Assembly: GCF_002105155.1 (NCBI RefSeq)
Contig: NW_019029022.1
Coordinates: 62,001-126,000 of the forward strand
Direction: 5' to 3'
Origin: Lobosporangium transversale
Taxonomy: Eukaryota; Mortierellomycota; Mortierellomycetes; Mortierellales; Mortierellaceae
Length of the DNA: 64,000 nucleotides
Part shown: one piece after another, positions 23,657 to 31,670 of the stretch
How positions within the stretch are numbered: the first letter of the stretch is position 1
How the letters are laid out: each line of letters starts with the position of its first letter
Translations under genes and position numbers: made by a program
The notes under the pieces: model-generated
Seen by the model: only the letters and a program-made list of their open reading frames with translations
What the model was told of the DNA's origin: nothing
The model's database searches: none

Positions 23657-23661
23657 TATTG
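23657..23661. repeat. 5-bp target-site duplication, left (TATTG)
   Basis: TATTG immediately precedes the 5' LTR and recurs immediately after the 3' LTR at 30581-30585. Confidence 0.9.
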
Positions 23662-23831
23662 TGTTACGTCCTGAGGCTAGGGAGTGTACCCAAATGGAGC
23701 ACTCCCCTTTTTATTCATAGATCAGAGCAATTAGTGACGGCTATGTTGGAGCCTATATAAGGCTCCGACCTAGCTAAAATAATAAACAACTTTTGATCTC
23801 CTTGACTTCCGATTTACCATAAAACATATCA
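23662..23831 (+). repeat. 5' long terminal repeat
   Basis: 170 bp, starting TG and ending CA. It contains a TATA box (TATATAA at 23754-23760) nested in the small inverted repeat GGAGCC...GGCTCC. The AATAAA at about 23779 could serve as polyadenylation signal in the 3' copy. Confidence 0.95.
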
Positions 23832-23853
23832 TTTTTTCAAGGATCTACATAGA
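23832..23853 (+). promoter_or_regulatory. Possible primer-binding region
   Basis: The sequence directly after the LTR (T run, then CAAGGATCTACATAG) does not begin with the TGG that is usual for a tRNA 3' end. Its TCAAGGA is complementary to TCCTTGA inside the LTR (about 23800-23806), which would fit self-priming as in Tf1. Speculative. Confidence 0.3.
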
Positions 23854-23926
23854 GTTACATCCATCCATTTTATCAATCCATCCAACCATTTTTTTTTTCC
23901 ATAATTTCAATCCCTTTATTTCAATC

Positions 23927-26900
23927 ATGTCTAATATTAATAAAGTACCAATTAACGAAGATGTTGATATGGAAATCTCTTCACCAGAGAATGGCTCAGG
24001 CTTGACACCTGTCGAGCAGTTGAACTTATTGGTGGCTAGCCTGGTCGTAGATACGACGGAGAGTGTAGTCGAGTTCGGCAGTGATGCTGTTCCCGATATC
24101 GAGAATGTTACGATGCTTCTTCGAAGTTATAGACTTCAGAAGGAGGAGACACTCAGAAAGAAGGCATTGCTGTTCCTTAGGTACAATGATGCCAAATCAA
24201 AGTTAAGAAAAATTGACATTGATGAAAAGACACTTACCAAGGCCTTAGGCGATCTCGCTCAACAGAAGGCAGACATCTTGAAGGTCTTAGTAAGACAAAC
24301 TGAAGACTTGAATAGTTCTATTGAACATATGGAGGAGGTCAGAAATGGCTTATCTTCAAGCGAGGACGTTTCGATTGATAGATCGAGTGTGTCTGAAGCA
24401 GATAGTCACCGTATAACGGTGAAATGGGATCCTGCTAATCCCGAACATGACGCACTTCATCGAATCTTCAAAGAAGAGAACATTCCTTTGATGGAAGATT
24501 CAGAAGAGGTAGACTATACCAAGGTCAAGAAGAAAACGTTTGCGGATGCGCCTATGCTTGATTTAGACGTGTCCAAGGTTCCCGGCAAGAATATGGTCAA
24601 GGAAATAGCAATCAGGGTTGTCACTTTCCGTGATGACTTTGAGAGGATATTCCGTCGTAACCTTTCTGATGTTCTTTTCGACAAACTAGCATGGGATTAC
24701 TTATCCCTCTGCGTTTCCAAAGTGTCCGGCCTGGCGCGAGACTATGACGATCTCATCAAGAAAGTGCCTCTTCAAGACAGGACCTGGTCTCGGGCAGTTA
24801 CATGCTTGAATAAAGCTCTAAAGTTTGACATTCTAGGGGCTTACATCGCTGATATGGCGCTAGTTATGAGGCCTGAGAAGAATGACACTATTAGGTCGTT
24901 CGCGCAACGATTGCTACCACTGGTTGAGGCAGCTGGAATCCCAGATGATGGCTGCTATATGCTCATCAAAGCTTTATGCAATCATCTGTCCGACGTAGGA
25001 TTTCAGGCTGTCATCAAGGAATTCGGCTCAGTGAAAAGTGTTAGCTCTTTGAAGGAGTTTCTAGAGTTCCTAGAAAAGACACCAGGTGCCTTAGGTGAGA
25101 AACGAACCGATGACGCCCATTGGTTTATCCAGAAGTATGGAGGAGACGCTGGAGAACAGTATTTGCGATCCATCAAGTCCAGATCGGAATACACTCCTAG
25201 AGAGGTTCCGAGATCTAGTCATAAAAGATCTCGACTTAATGCCAATCCGTCAAGTGATAGAGAAGCCAAGAAGGCTAAACCATTCAAGGTCTGGTGTAAG
25301 GGAACGGAGAAGTGTAGGTCGAATCCGTACAAACATGCCCCGGAGGACTGTCGGTATGCTAAGGATCAAGTCAGAGATCATTCTAAGGATAAGCCCAAGG
25401 ACGTCAAGAGAACTGATGTGCGCAAGCCGCTTGCCTCAGTCAGTGCTTTTAAGAGGATTAGTGATAGTGCGCTCATAAGAGACATAATTCCGAATAAAGA
25501 ATCCTTCTTTTCCTCGTACTCAATTGTTGAGAAAGCTTGTATCAAGCACCTAGGGGCTTTCAAAGGTCCCGCTCCTGGTGATAATAGAATAGCTGTGCCT
25601 ATATTTATAAACGGGCAACAATATACAGCATTGTTAGATCCAGGCGCCACAACTTCTTTGCTCAGTAAGGAAGTAGCCATAGAGCAAGGTATTCGCTATG
25701 GTCGAGTACCAGGAGAATCTATAGCAATGATAGAAAAAGGGACTAGCACGGATAATGCCATTACTTGTGATAAAGTCCAATTGGTCTGCAACAATAGATC
25801 TGGAGAATATCAATTGTCGGTCATGGACATTGAGTATTATGACTTCGTGTTGGGAATGGATCTCTTCGCTAGACTCGGCTTTTCCATCACGGGAATAGCC
25901 ATGCCGGAGATACGAGAGGAGGAATCCCTATGGGTCCCATATGATGAAAAACCTCAAGTCATTCCGTCACAAACTCCAGAAAGAGAAAACAATGCTGAAT
26001 TCAAAGCATTGAAAGAAAAGTTCCTGTTAGCACTGGAGCCTTATTTACAGGCGAATGAAGCCATCTCGCCAAATTCATTTTGCAATCTTGATACAATGAA
26101 GGTCCAGCTAAAGGTTAAACCCACCTGTATCATCCAGGAAAGATCTCGCCCATTCCATTCGCAAATTGAAAAAGAAGAAGTGGAAAAGACCATCCAGAAG
26201 TGGCAAGAAACGGGTGTTATCGTTCCAGCACCTAAGGGGTGTCCGTATAATAACTCCCTGACAATGGCAGCACGCCGTGACCTGGATGGTAATATTCTGA
26301 AATATAGAGTATGCCTTGATCCAAGAATGTTGAATCGTCAACTAGAGGATACTGATGTCTTCCCTCTACCATTAATCACTGATATCCAGCAGAGGGTAGC
26401 AGGGCATCTGTATTTCACCGCAATTGATCTGTCTCAGGCGTATCATCGCATGCCTGTAGAGAAATCAAGCCAACCACTAACTGCATTTACGTACGGTGGT
26501 AAGCAATATATGTTTGCTAGAGCACCTTTTGGTTTAAAACCCCTCACGAGTATCTTCCAAAGAGGAATGTCACAACTCTTAGATGATCTGCACTTTGCTG
26601 ACAATTATGTGGATGACATTATTGTCTATTCGCACACAGCAGAGGATCATATTCTTCATGTCAGCATTGTCATAGAAAGGCTTACAGCTGCAAAGTTGAT
26701 AATCAATAGAGAAAAGAGTAAATTCCTTAGTACAGAAGTGCTACTACTGGGGTTCATAATCAACAAAGAAGGACGCAAAATAGATATCAACAAGGTTGCT
26801 AATGTGCATTCATGGACACCACCTACCAATAAGAAGATGGTTCAACGCTATTTAGGCCTCTTCAATTATTTTAGGGAGTATATACCCTTGTACAGCTCGC

Positions 26901-29002
26901 TCACAGCACCTCTAGATGCCCTGCGCAATGCCAAAGGCACTTTTGATCTTAATAAGGAGCAAATGCGAAGCTTTAACAGCATCAGATCGCTTATAGCCCA
27001 AGCTCCAGCCTTATCGTTCCCTGATTTTACTCAGCAATTCTTTGTAGCCACAGATGCCTCTAACGTAGGCATAGGAGCTGTCCTATATCAGCTACCGGGT
27101 GGCAAGGAAGATGAAACCAAGGTCAACTACATATCCTTTCAAGCCAGAGCATTGCATAAGCATGAGAAAAATTACCCAGCTTACAAGAAGGAACTCTTAG
27201 CAATTATTTTTGCACTAATGAAATTTCACCATTACCTTTGGGGAAGAAGATTTACATTATATACTGATCACAGACCTCTGACGTACATTCATGAACAGAA
27301 GGAGTTGCCACAAATAATCCTGAATTGGAAGGCCACTCTGCTCAACTATGATTTTGAATGTATTTATCGTCCAGGCCTGCTGAACATTATTCCAGACGCA
27401 TTATCTCGCGCATTTCCTGAGGAATTGTGGAAGTCTCCTAAAGAAGAACAAGCTACATGTTCTACGAGTCGGCAGATTGCTTCTATGAGGCGAGGAACAG
27501 AGACTACCGAGAATGTTCAGGCAGCTCCACAGTCATCTGATTCGCAGCAGCTGCCTTCCACTCTACAGGTTATTGATATAACTGCTCCTTACTCTCATCA
27601 ACTTCAGTTGGAGGATGCTTCTAGAAAAATCATCCAAGATCCTGAAGAAAAGCTTCAGCATCTTCGCCTAGCACACGAATTCGGTCATCCTGGAGGAAAT
27701 GCCATGGTTACTGCTATCCATGCTAAAGGCTTTACTTGGCCTAAATTGAGAGATGATTGTCTCAAATGGGTTAGCCAATGCGGACCATGCCAAAGATTCA
27801 ACATAGCTAGAAAGGGGTATCATCCTTTAACTGCCATACATGCCAGACTCCCAGGGGAACACATAGCATTCGATTTAGCCTCATTTGAAACCAGTTCCAG
27901 GGGTAATAACTACGCTTTAGTAGTGGTTGACATCTGCACAAGATTTGTATTCCTGGAGCCTCTGCCTGATAAGGAAGCCATTACGGTGGCCAGCACCCTC
28001 TTCAAGCTATTCTGCTCTATTGGATTCCCTAAAATTATCCAAACTGATAATGGCACTGAATTCGTCAATGGAGTGTCACGTCTCATAACGCAAAAGTTGC
28101 AAATAGAGCATAGACTCTCCACGCCATATCATCCACGCTCGAATGGTGTAGCGGAGAGGTTTGTCCGCACATTTAAGGACATCCTCAGAAAACAACTCGA
28201 AGGCATACAGAATGATTGGGACATCCATCTTCCAATGGTTCAGCTCCAAATGAATACTAGAGTCGCGAGTCTACATCATTCAACGCCATTCTCATTATTC
28301 TATGGACGCTCATTTGCAGGACTAACGGATTTTTCCTCAGCCGAGTCACATCTCCTGTCTGAAGAAGAATTACAGAACAGATTGGAATATCTCACCGCGT
28401 TAGTTTTCCCTGCTATCGATGATAAGAGTTCTGACACGCAAAAAAGAATGGTGGAGAAATTCAACAGGACACACAAAATCCTTCAGTTCCCACCTGGAGC
28501 GTTTGTCATGGCGAAGGAAGAATTGCCCAATGGTAAATTAGCACCTAAATACCAAGGCCCATACAAAGTAGTGGCTCGTACCGAAAATGGTGCCTACACT
28601 CTGCTAGACGCTACCAACCAGAAATTGGCTCGTAATTATGCTCCGAGCCAGCTCAAAATGGTCACTCAAGCTCTTGATGCTCCCAGTGAAGAGTCGTATG
28701 AAATAGAGTCTATCGTTGACCACGAACTCACGGGAAAAGGAATGATGTATACTGTAAAGTGGAAGGGCTATGACTCCTCATACAACGAGCAAATTCCCTA
28801 TGAGAATTTTGACTCGGACATCATCATTCGTCAATATTGGAAGAACCTAAGACAGCAAAATCCTCATATTAATGACAGAAAGAGGAAGAAGCAGCAAAAG
28901 AATAACGCATCAGAGTCAACAAGACTTCTTAAGAGGAAGCAGAGACAACTCACCCATAACCAGACCAAACGGCACAAGCGTCATGTAGCGGCAAAGCTGT
29001 AA
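23927..29002 (+). CDS. Gag-Pol polyprotein of a chromodomain Ty3-type retrotransposon
   Basis: One uninterrupted ORF of 1691 residues. The Gag-like N-terminus (to about residue 455) has a predicted coiled coil near residues 85-150. A Cys/His cluster (C457, C463, H470, C475; spacing C-x5-C-x6-H-x4-C) stands where a nucleocapsid knuckle is expected but is not the canonical CCHC. The protease has LLDPGATTSLLS with Asp571, reading D-P-G instead of the usual D-S/T-G. Reverse transcriptase has ITAIDLSQAYHRM-type motifs and the YVDD box at 894-897. RNase H has VATDASNVGIGAVLYQ and YTDHRPL. Integrase has an HHCC zinc module (about 1250-1290) and the catalytic D1316, D1374 and E1410 (35-residue D-to-E spacing). 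A chromodomain occupies about residues 1591-1640 (YEIESIVDHE, YTVKWKGYD), followed by a basic, NLS-like tail. No stop or frameshift is visible. Confidence 0.95.
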   Translation: MSNINKVPINEDVDMEISSPENGSGLTPVEQLNLLVASLVVDTTESVVEFGSDAVPDIENVTMLLRSYRLQKEETLRKKALLFLRYNDAKSKLRKIDIDEKTLTKALGDLAQQKADILKVLVRQTEDLNSSIEHMEEVRNGLSSSEDVSIDRSSVSEADSHRITVKWDPANPEHDALHRIFKEENIPLMEDSEEVDYTKVKKKTFADAPMLDLDVSKVPGKNMVKEIAIRVVTFRDDFERIFRRNLSDVLFDKLAWDYLSLCVSKVSGLARDYDDLIKKVPLQDRTWSRAVTCLNKALKFDILGAYIADMALVMRPEKNDTIRSFAQRLLPLVEAAGIPDDGCYMLIKALCNHLSDVGFQAVIKEFGSVKSVSSLKEFLEFLEKTPGALGEKRTDDAHWFIQKYGGDAGEQYLRSIKSRSEYTPREVPRSSHKRSRLNANPSSDREAKKAKPFKVWCKGTEKCRSNPYKHAPEDCRYAKDQVRDHSKDKPKDVKRTDVRKPLASVSAFKRISDSALIRDIIPNKESFFSSYSIVEKACIKHLGAFKGPAPGDNRIAVPIFINGQQYTALLDPGATTSLLSKEVAIEQGIRYGRVPGESIAMIEKGTSTDNAITCDKVQLVCNNRSGEYQLSVMDIEYYDFVLGMDLFARLGFSITGIAMPEIREEESLWVPYDEKPQVIPSQTPERENNAEFKALKEKFLLALEPYLQANEAISPNSFCNLDTMKVQLKVKPTCIIQERSRPFHSQIEKEEVEKTIQKWQETGVIVPAPKGCPYNNSLTMAARRDLDGNILKYRVCLDPRMLNRQLEDTDVFPLPLITDIQQRVAGHLYFTAIDLSQAYHRMPVEKSSQPLTAFTYGGKQYMFARAPFGLKPLTSIFQRGMSQLLDDLHFADNYVDDIIVYSHTAEDHILHVSIVIERLTAAKLIINREKSKFLSTEVLLLGFIINKEGRKIDINKVANVHSWTPPTNKKMVQRYLGLFNYFREYIPLYSSLTAPLDALRNAKGTFDLNKEQMRSFNSIRSLIAQAPALSFPDFTQQFFVATDASNVGIGAVLYQLPGGKEDETKVNYISFQARALHKHEKNYPAYKKELLAIIFALMKFHHYLWGRRFTLYTDHRPLTYIHEQKELPQIILNWKATLLNYDFECIYRPGLLNIIPDALSRAFPEELWKSPKEEQATCSTSRQIASMRRGTETTENVQAAPQSSDSQQLPSTLQVIDITAPYSHQLQLEDASRKIIQDPEEKLQHLRLAHEFGHPGGNAMVTAIHAKGFTWPKLRDDCLKWVSQCGPCQRFNIARKGYHPLTAIHARLPGEHIAFDLASFETSSRGNNYALVVVDICTRFVFLEPLPDKEAITVASTLFKLFCSIGFPKIIQTDNGTEFVNGVSRLITQKLQIEHRLSTPYHPRSNGVAERFVRTFKDILRKQLEGIQNDWDIHLPMVQLQMNTRVASLHHSTPFSLFYGRSFAGLTDFSSAESHLLSEEELQNRLEYLTALVFPAIDDKSSDTQKRMVEKFNRTHKILQFPPGAFVMAKEELPNGKLAPKYQGPYKVVARTENGAYTLLDATNQKLARNYAPSQLKMVTQALDAPSEESYEIESIVDHELTGKGMMYTVKWKGYDSSYNEQIPYENFDSDIIIRQYWKNLRQQNPHINDRKRKKQQKNNASESTRLLKRKQRQLTHNQTKRHKRHVAAKL

Positions 29003-29156
29003 AGTGCAGAGAGCTGTTATATTAGTAGGGTTGAGATAACTGGAGTTTTTGTACAAATAAGTTTTCTCCAGTATGAAGAAAAGAGAGCACACACTCGTCC
29101 TCATTTCAATATTTTTTTTTTTTTTTTTTGCAACGCAACAGTCAATAAATTTCAAT

Positions 29157-29840
29157 TTAGCAACTATCAACTTTATTCTTTCCCTTGCAGCATTTGCAAC
29201 TAGCAACTGGATGTGATGGCAACTGAGAGTTAAGAGAATCTACAACTTTCTCTACCCGTATGCGCATAGTCTTATACTTCTCTGATTGCTTGCGCAACTT
29301 AGTATACTTCTTGTAGAGGCGTTCATACCTCTTAGCCCATGCGAATTCTCTTTGGAGGCGGCTCTTCGCGGAATCATCGCCACTCTCCGCCATCAAACGT
29401 CTTCTCTTCCCAAGAGTCGTACACACTCCACAGCTTGACAATTCTGCTTCACTGCTTTCGCTGCCTGATGACTCTTCATCACCAGAGGGCTCCTTTCGCT
29501 TCCTGATAGGACGAGGTCCTGGGATTTCCAGAGAGGCTGATCGGCTCCGTGCCTCTGGGTGGTAAAACTGATAGTGTGCCTTTTTCCAGGCACGAGTCTC
29601 CTCGTCACTATCCCACAGATCCTCCTCACCCTCATAATCCTCGTCGTCCTCAGCGTCATAGCTGCTCTCTTCCTCAGTATCTCCTTCGAAGTTACTGCGA
29701 TTCTCCACGTCTGCAGTCTCTGTTAATATGAGTGAAGACGGAGCTGTTGAAAGCTCCGTAGGGATAAATTCATAGTCCTCATACTCATGTAGAGTTGAAG
29801 AGTCAGACAGGGGGGAAGAGGGAGAATTGTTAGAAGGCAT
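29157..29840 (-). CDS. Antisense accessory protein encoded inside the retrotransposon, unknown function
   Basis: A 227-residue ORF on the minus strand between the gag-pol stop and the 3' LTR, convergent with gag-pol (stops about 155 bp apart). The ATG at 29840 is chosen because the upstream in-frame extension (to 29978) is hydrophobic and unlike the rest. The protein has a Ser/Thr-rich N-terminus, a very acidic centre (about residues 60-90, Asp/Glu runs ending LWDSDEE), basic patches (PIRKRK, KRRR), a charged helical, probably coiled-coil segment near residues 160-210 (REFAWAKRYERLYKKYTKLR), and a Cys-rich end (SCKCCKGKNKVDSC). A CGVC pair lies mid-way. This layout suggests a nuclear or nucleic-acid-associated protein, but I recognise no family. 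An intact antisense ORF in such a young element argues that it is maintained. Confidence 0.7.
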   Translation of the reverse strand: MPSNNSPSSPLSDSSTLHEYEDYEFIPTELSTAPSSLILTETADVENRSNFEGDTEEESSYDAEDDEDYEGEEDLWDSDEETRAWKKAHYQFYHPEARSRSASLEIPGPRPIRKRKEPSGDEESSGSESSEAELSSCGVCTTLGKRRRLMAESGDDSAKSRLQREFAWAKRYERLYKKYTKLRKQSEKYKTMRIRVEKVVDSLNSQLPSHPVASCKCCKGKNKVDSC

Positions 29841-30400
29841 ATTGATAATTGTCTGCTGATGGCTGTTATAAGGAAAGTAAGTAATGAGTATGTGTCCCTG
29901 CAAGAAGGTGTTTGAGTAGCAAAAGTGAATACTGAGGAATGAAGGAATGAGTGAGCGTTTGAAGTTTCCAATCTTCATTCCTTTTGACCTTAATCTTCTT
30001 CATTTGCTTCGTGAATCCTCATTCGTCCTTCTGGGGGGAAGTGGATGGCGTGATCTTTTTGTGATCCCTGTTTGACAAAGGACCAATGAGATTTCTACAT
30101 TTTTGACATGCTGAATAATTACTACCCACATCTCCTGTATGACACATCCTGATCCAATGGCTGTTATATTTCCATGATCCATTTGCTGACATTACTTTTT
30201 GAGATAAAGTCTCTCTCTAATCACAAGAAAAGAAATATCAAAACAAGTTTTAAGAATAGACACTGTGAAGTCTCACGTGAGGTTTAAATTTTTGTCCTCA
30301 AGAGGTTTATTTTTTTCCTCCTACCTTTCAACAACAAGAGGTTTTTCTTATTTTTCCTCAAGGCCTTTAGACAAGACGCCAAAAACCCTACATAAAATCT

Positions 30401-30409
30401 GGGGGGAAG
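30401..30409 (+). promoter_or_regulatory. Polypurine tract of the retrotransposon
   Basis: GGGGGGAAG sits one base before the 3' LTR, the position where the plus-strand primer is generated in LTR elements. Confidence 0.85.
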
Positions 30410-30410
30410 T

Positions 30411-30580
30411 TGTTACGTCCTGAGGCTAGGGAGTGTACCCAAATGGAGCACTCCCCTTTTTATTCATAGATCAGAGCAATTAGTGACGGCTATGTTGGAG
30501 CCTATATAAGGCTCCGACCTAGCTAAAATAATAAACAACTTTTGATCTCCTTGACTTCCGATTTACCATAAAACATATCA
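30411..30580 (+). repeat. 3' long terminal repeat
   Basis: 170 bp, matching 23662-23831 without any difference I can find. Followed directly by the TATTG duplication. Confidence 0.95.
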
Positions 30581-30585
30581 TATTG
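30581..30585. repeat. 5-bp target-site duplication, right (TATTG)
   Basis: Matches 23657-23661 on the other side of the element. Confidence 0.9.
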
Positions 30586-30762
30586 CTTACTTTTTTGCTA
30601 TTTCCTTAACTTCAGTTAAAATGCCTTTATTTTATTTTTCATTGGACTAAGAACTGTAAAGAAAAAAGAACTAAGCAATAGATATAATAAAGATTCAATA
30701 TGGATCAGGGTCCGGCTCTATCGGATTTCGGGTTTGCGTCACCAGGCACGGAGCGAGCCATG

Positions 30763-31670
30763 TTAGACATAAGGCTTGTATTTCCTAGCTGTGGGGTTAG
30801 CTCTACAGCTCTTGTCTTGATGCCTCTTTAAGGTATCTTTCCTCTTACAACGCTTCATACAATATTCACAGCGAAACGTACTTGTAGGGGAGTGCGTTCC
30901 TTTATGTCGTATAAGTTCAGCATTCCTCAGGAAACGACTACTGCATCCTTCTACCTCACAAAAGTATTTCTTTTCCTTTGGAAAATGGGTTCTGATGTGG
31001 GCTTTGAGATTGGAGGCATTGGTCAAAGCTTTACTACAATAAGGACAGGCATGTTCAGGAAGCTTTACCAAAGAAGCTGCCATGAGCTGTGAGGAAGAGG
31101 ATGAAGGGGGAGATGAGGATGAAGCGAATGAAGATGACGTAGAAGAATAGGGCGAGGATAATGGCAAAGAGGAAGAGGGCGAGAAAGTAGAGGGAGATGA
31201 GTAGGAAGGTGTGTAGCTTGACAGAGCATCGGCAACCATGGGCATTTCCTGATCGTATGTACCAGGTAATACACGATTAGATGAAGAGGATACTAAGGCC
31301 GAGGATACTCTTTGGGCCTCAATGACATTCATTTCTTGGTAACATTCGGATTCGGAAGGAATTGATGCACATCTATAGTATTCCAGCTAGGAAAATAACA
31401 TTGCAGTAGCGCGTTAAGCTTCCTAACTAGGTTATACATCTTAGACACGATCCAAAAACACCCAAAGAAGCTTTTGTTTTCATTTACTACTGCAGTATTG
31501 GAAGGGATAGCGGTGTGCGAGTGCTCCTGTTGGTCTTTCTGGTTTAATAGATCGAGCCAGCTTGCATCGTCAATTGCTGAAGGGGTATCGATCGATGTAT
31601 CTGGTATATCGTCGAACTCCAAAAAGAATACGAAGTCCTCAGGCTCGTTTAGCGAATTCTGAGAAAGCAT
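30763..31670 (-). CDS. C2H2 zinc-finger protein, probable transcription factor
   Basis: Best model: two exons, 31670-31438 and 31372-30763, about 280 residues, joined across a 65-bp GTATAAC...CTATAG intron. The other plausible acceptor (after TTTTCCTAG, near 31387) changes only a few residues. The N-terminus is acidic (NEPEDFVFFLEFDDIPD, then a DDASWLDLL patch), resembling an activation domain, followed by a long Ser/Pro-rich linker. Three fingers form the C-terminus: CPYCSKALTNASNLKAHIRTH, CEVEGC...HKGTH, and CEYCMKRCKRKDTLKRHQDK ending in C (a C2HC variant). Linkers are short, as in sequence-specific DNA binders. The stop lies about 180 bp beyond the retrotransposon end on the opposite strand, so the element landed close to the 3' end of this gene. 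Targets unknown. Confidence 0.75.

Larger units (their letters stand above)
23662..30580 (+). mobile_element. Complete Ty3-type chromovirus LTR retrotransposon
   Basis: A 6919-bp element bounded by two 170-bp LTRs (TGTTACG...CATATCA) that are identical by eye and flanked by the 5-bp duplication TATTG. Between them: a leader, one long gag-pol ORF (23927-29002) ending in a chromodomain, a 1.4-kb tail with an antisense ORF (29157-29840), and a polypurine tract just before the 3' LTR. Identical LTRs, an intact duplication and an uninterrupted ORF point to a recent and possibly still active insertion. A single gag-pol ORF plus a chromodomain resembles the Tf1/sushi group of chromoviruses; that placement is inferred and needs an RT phylogeny. 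Confidence 0.95.
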
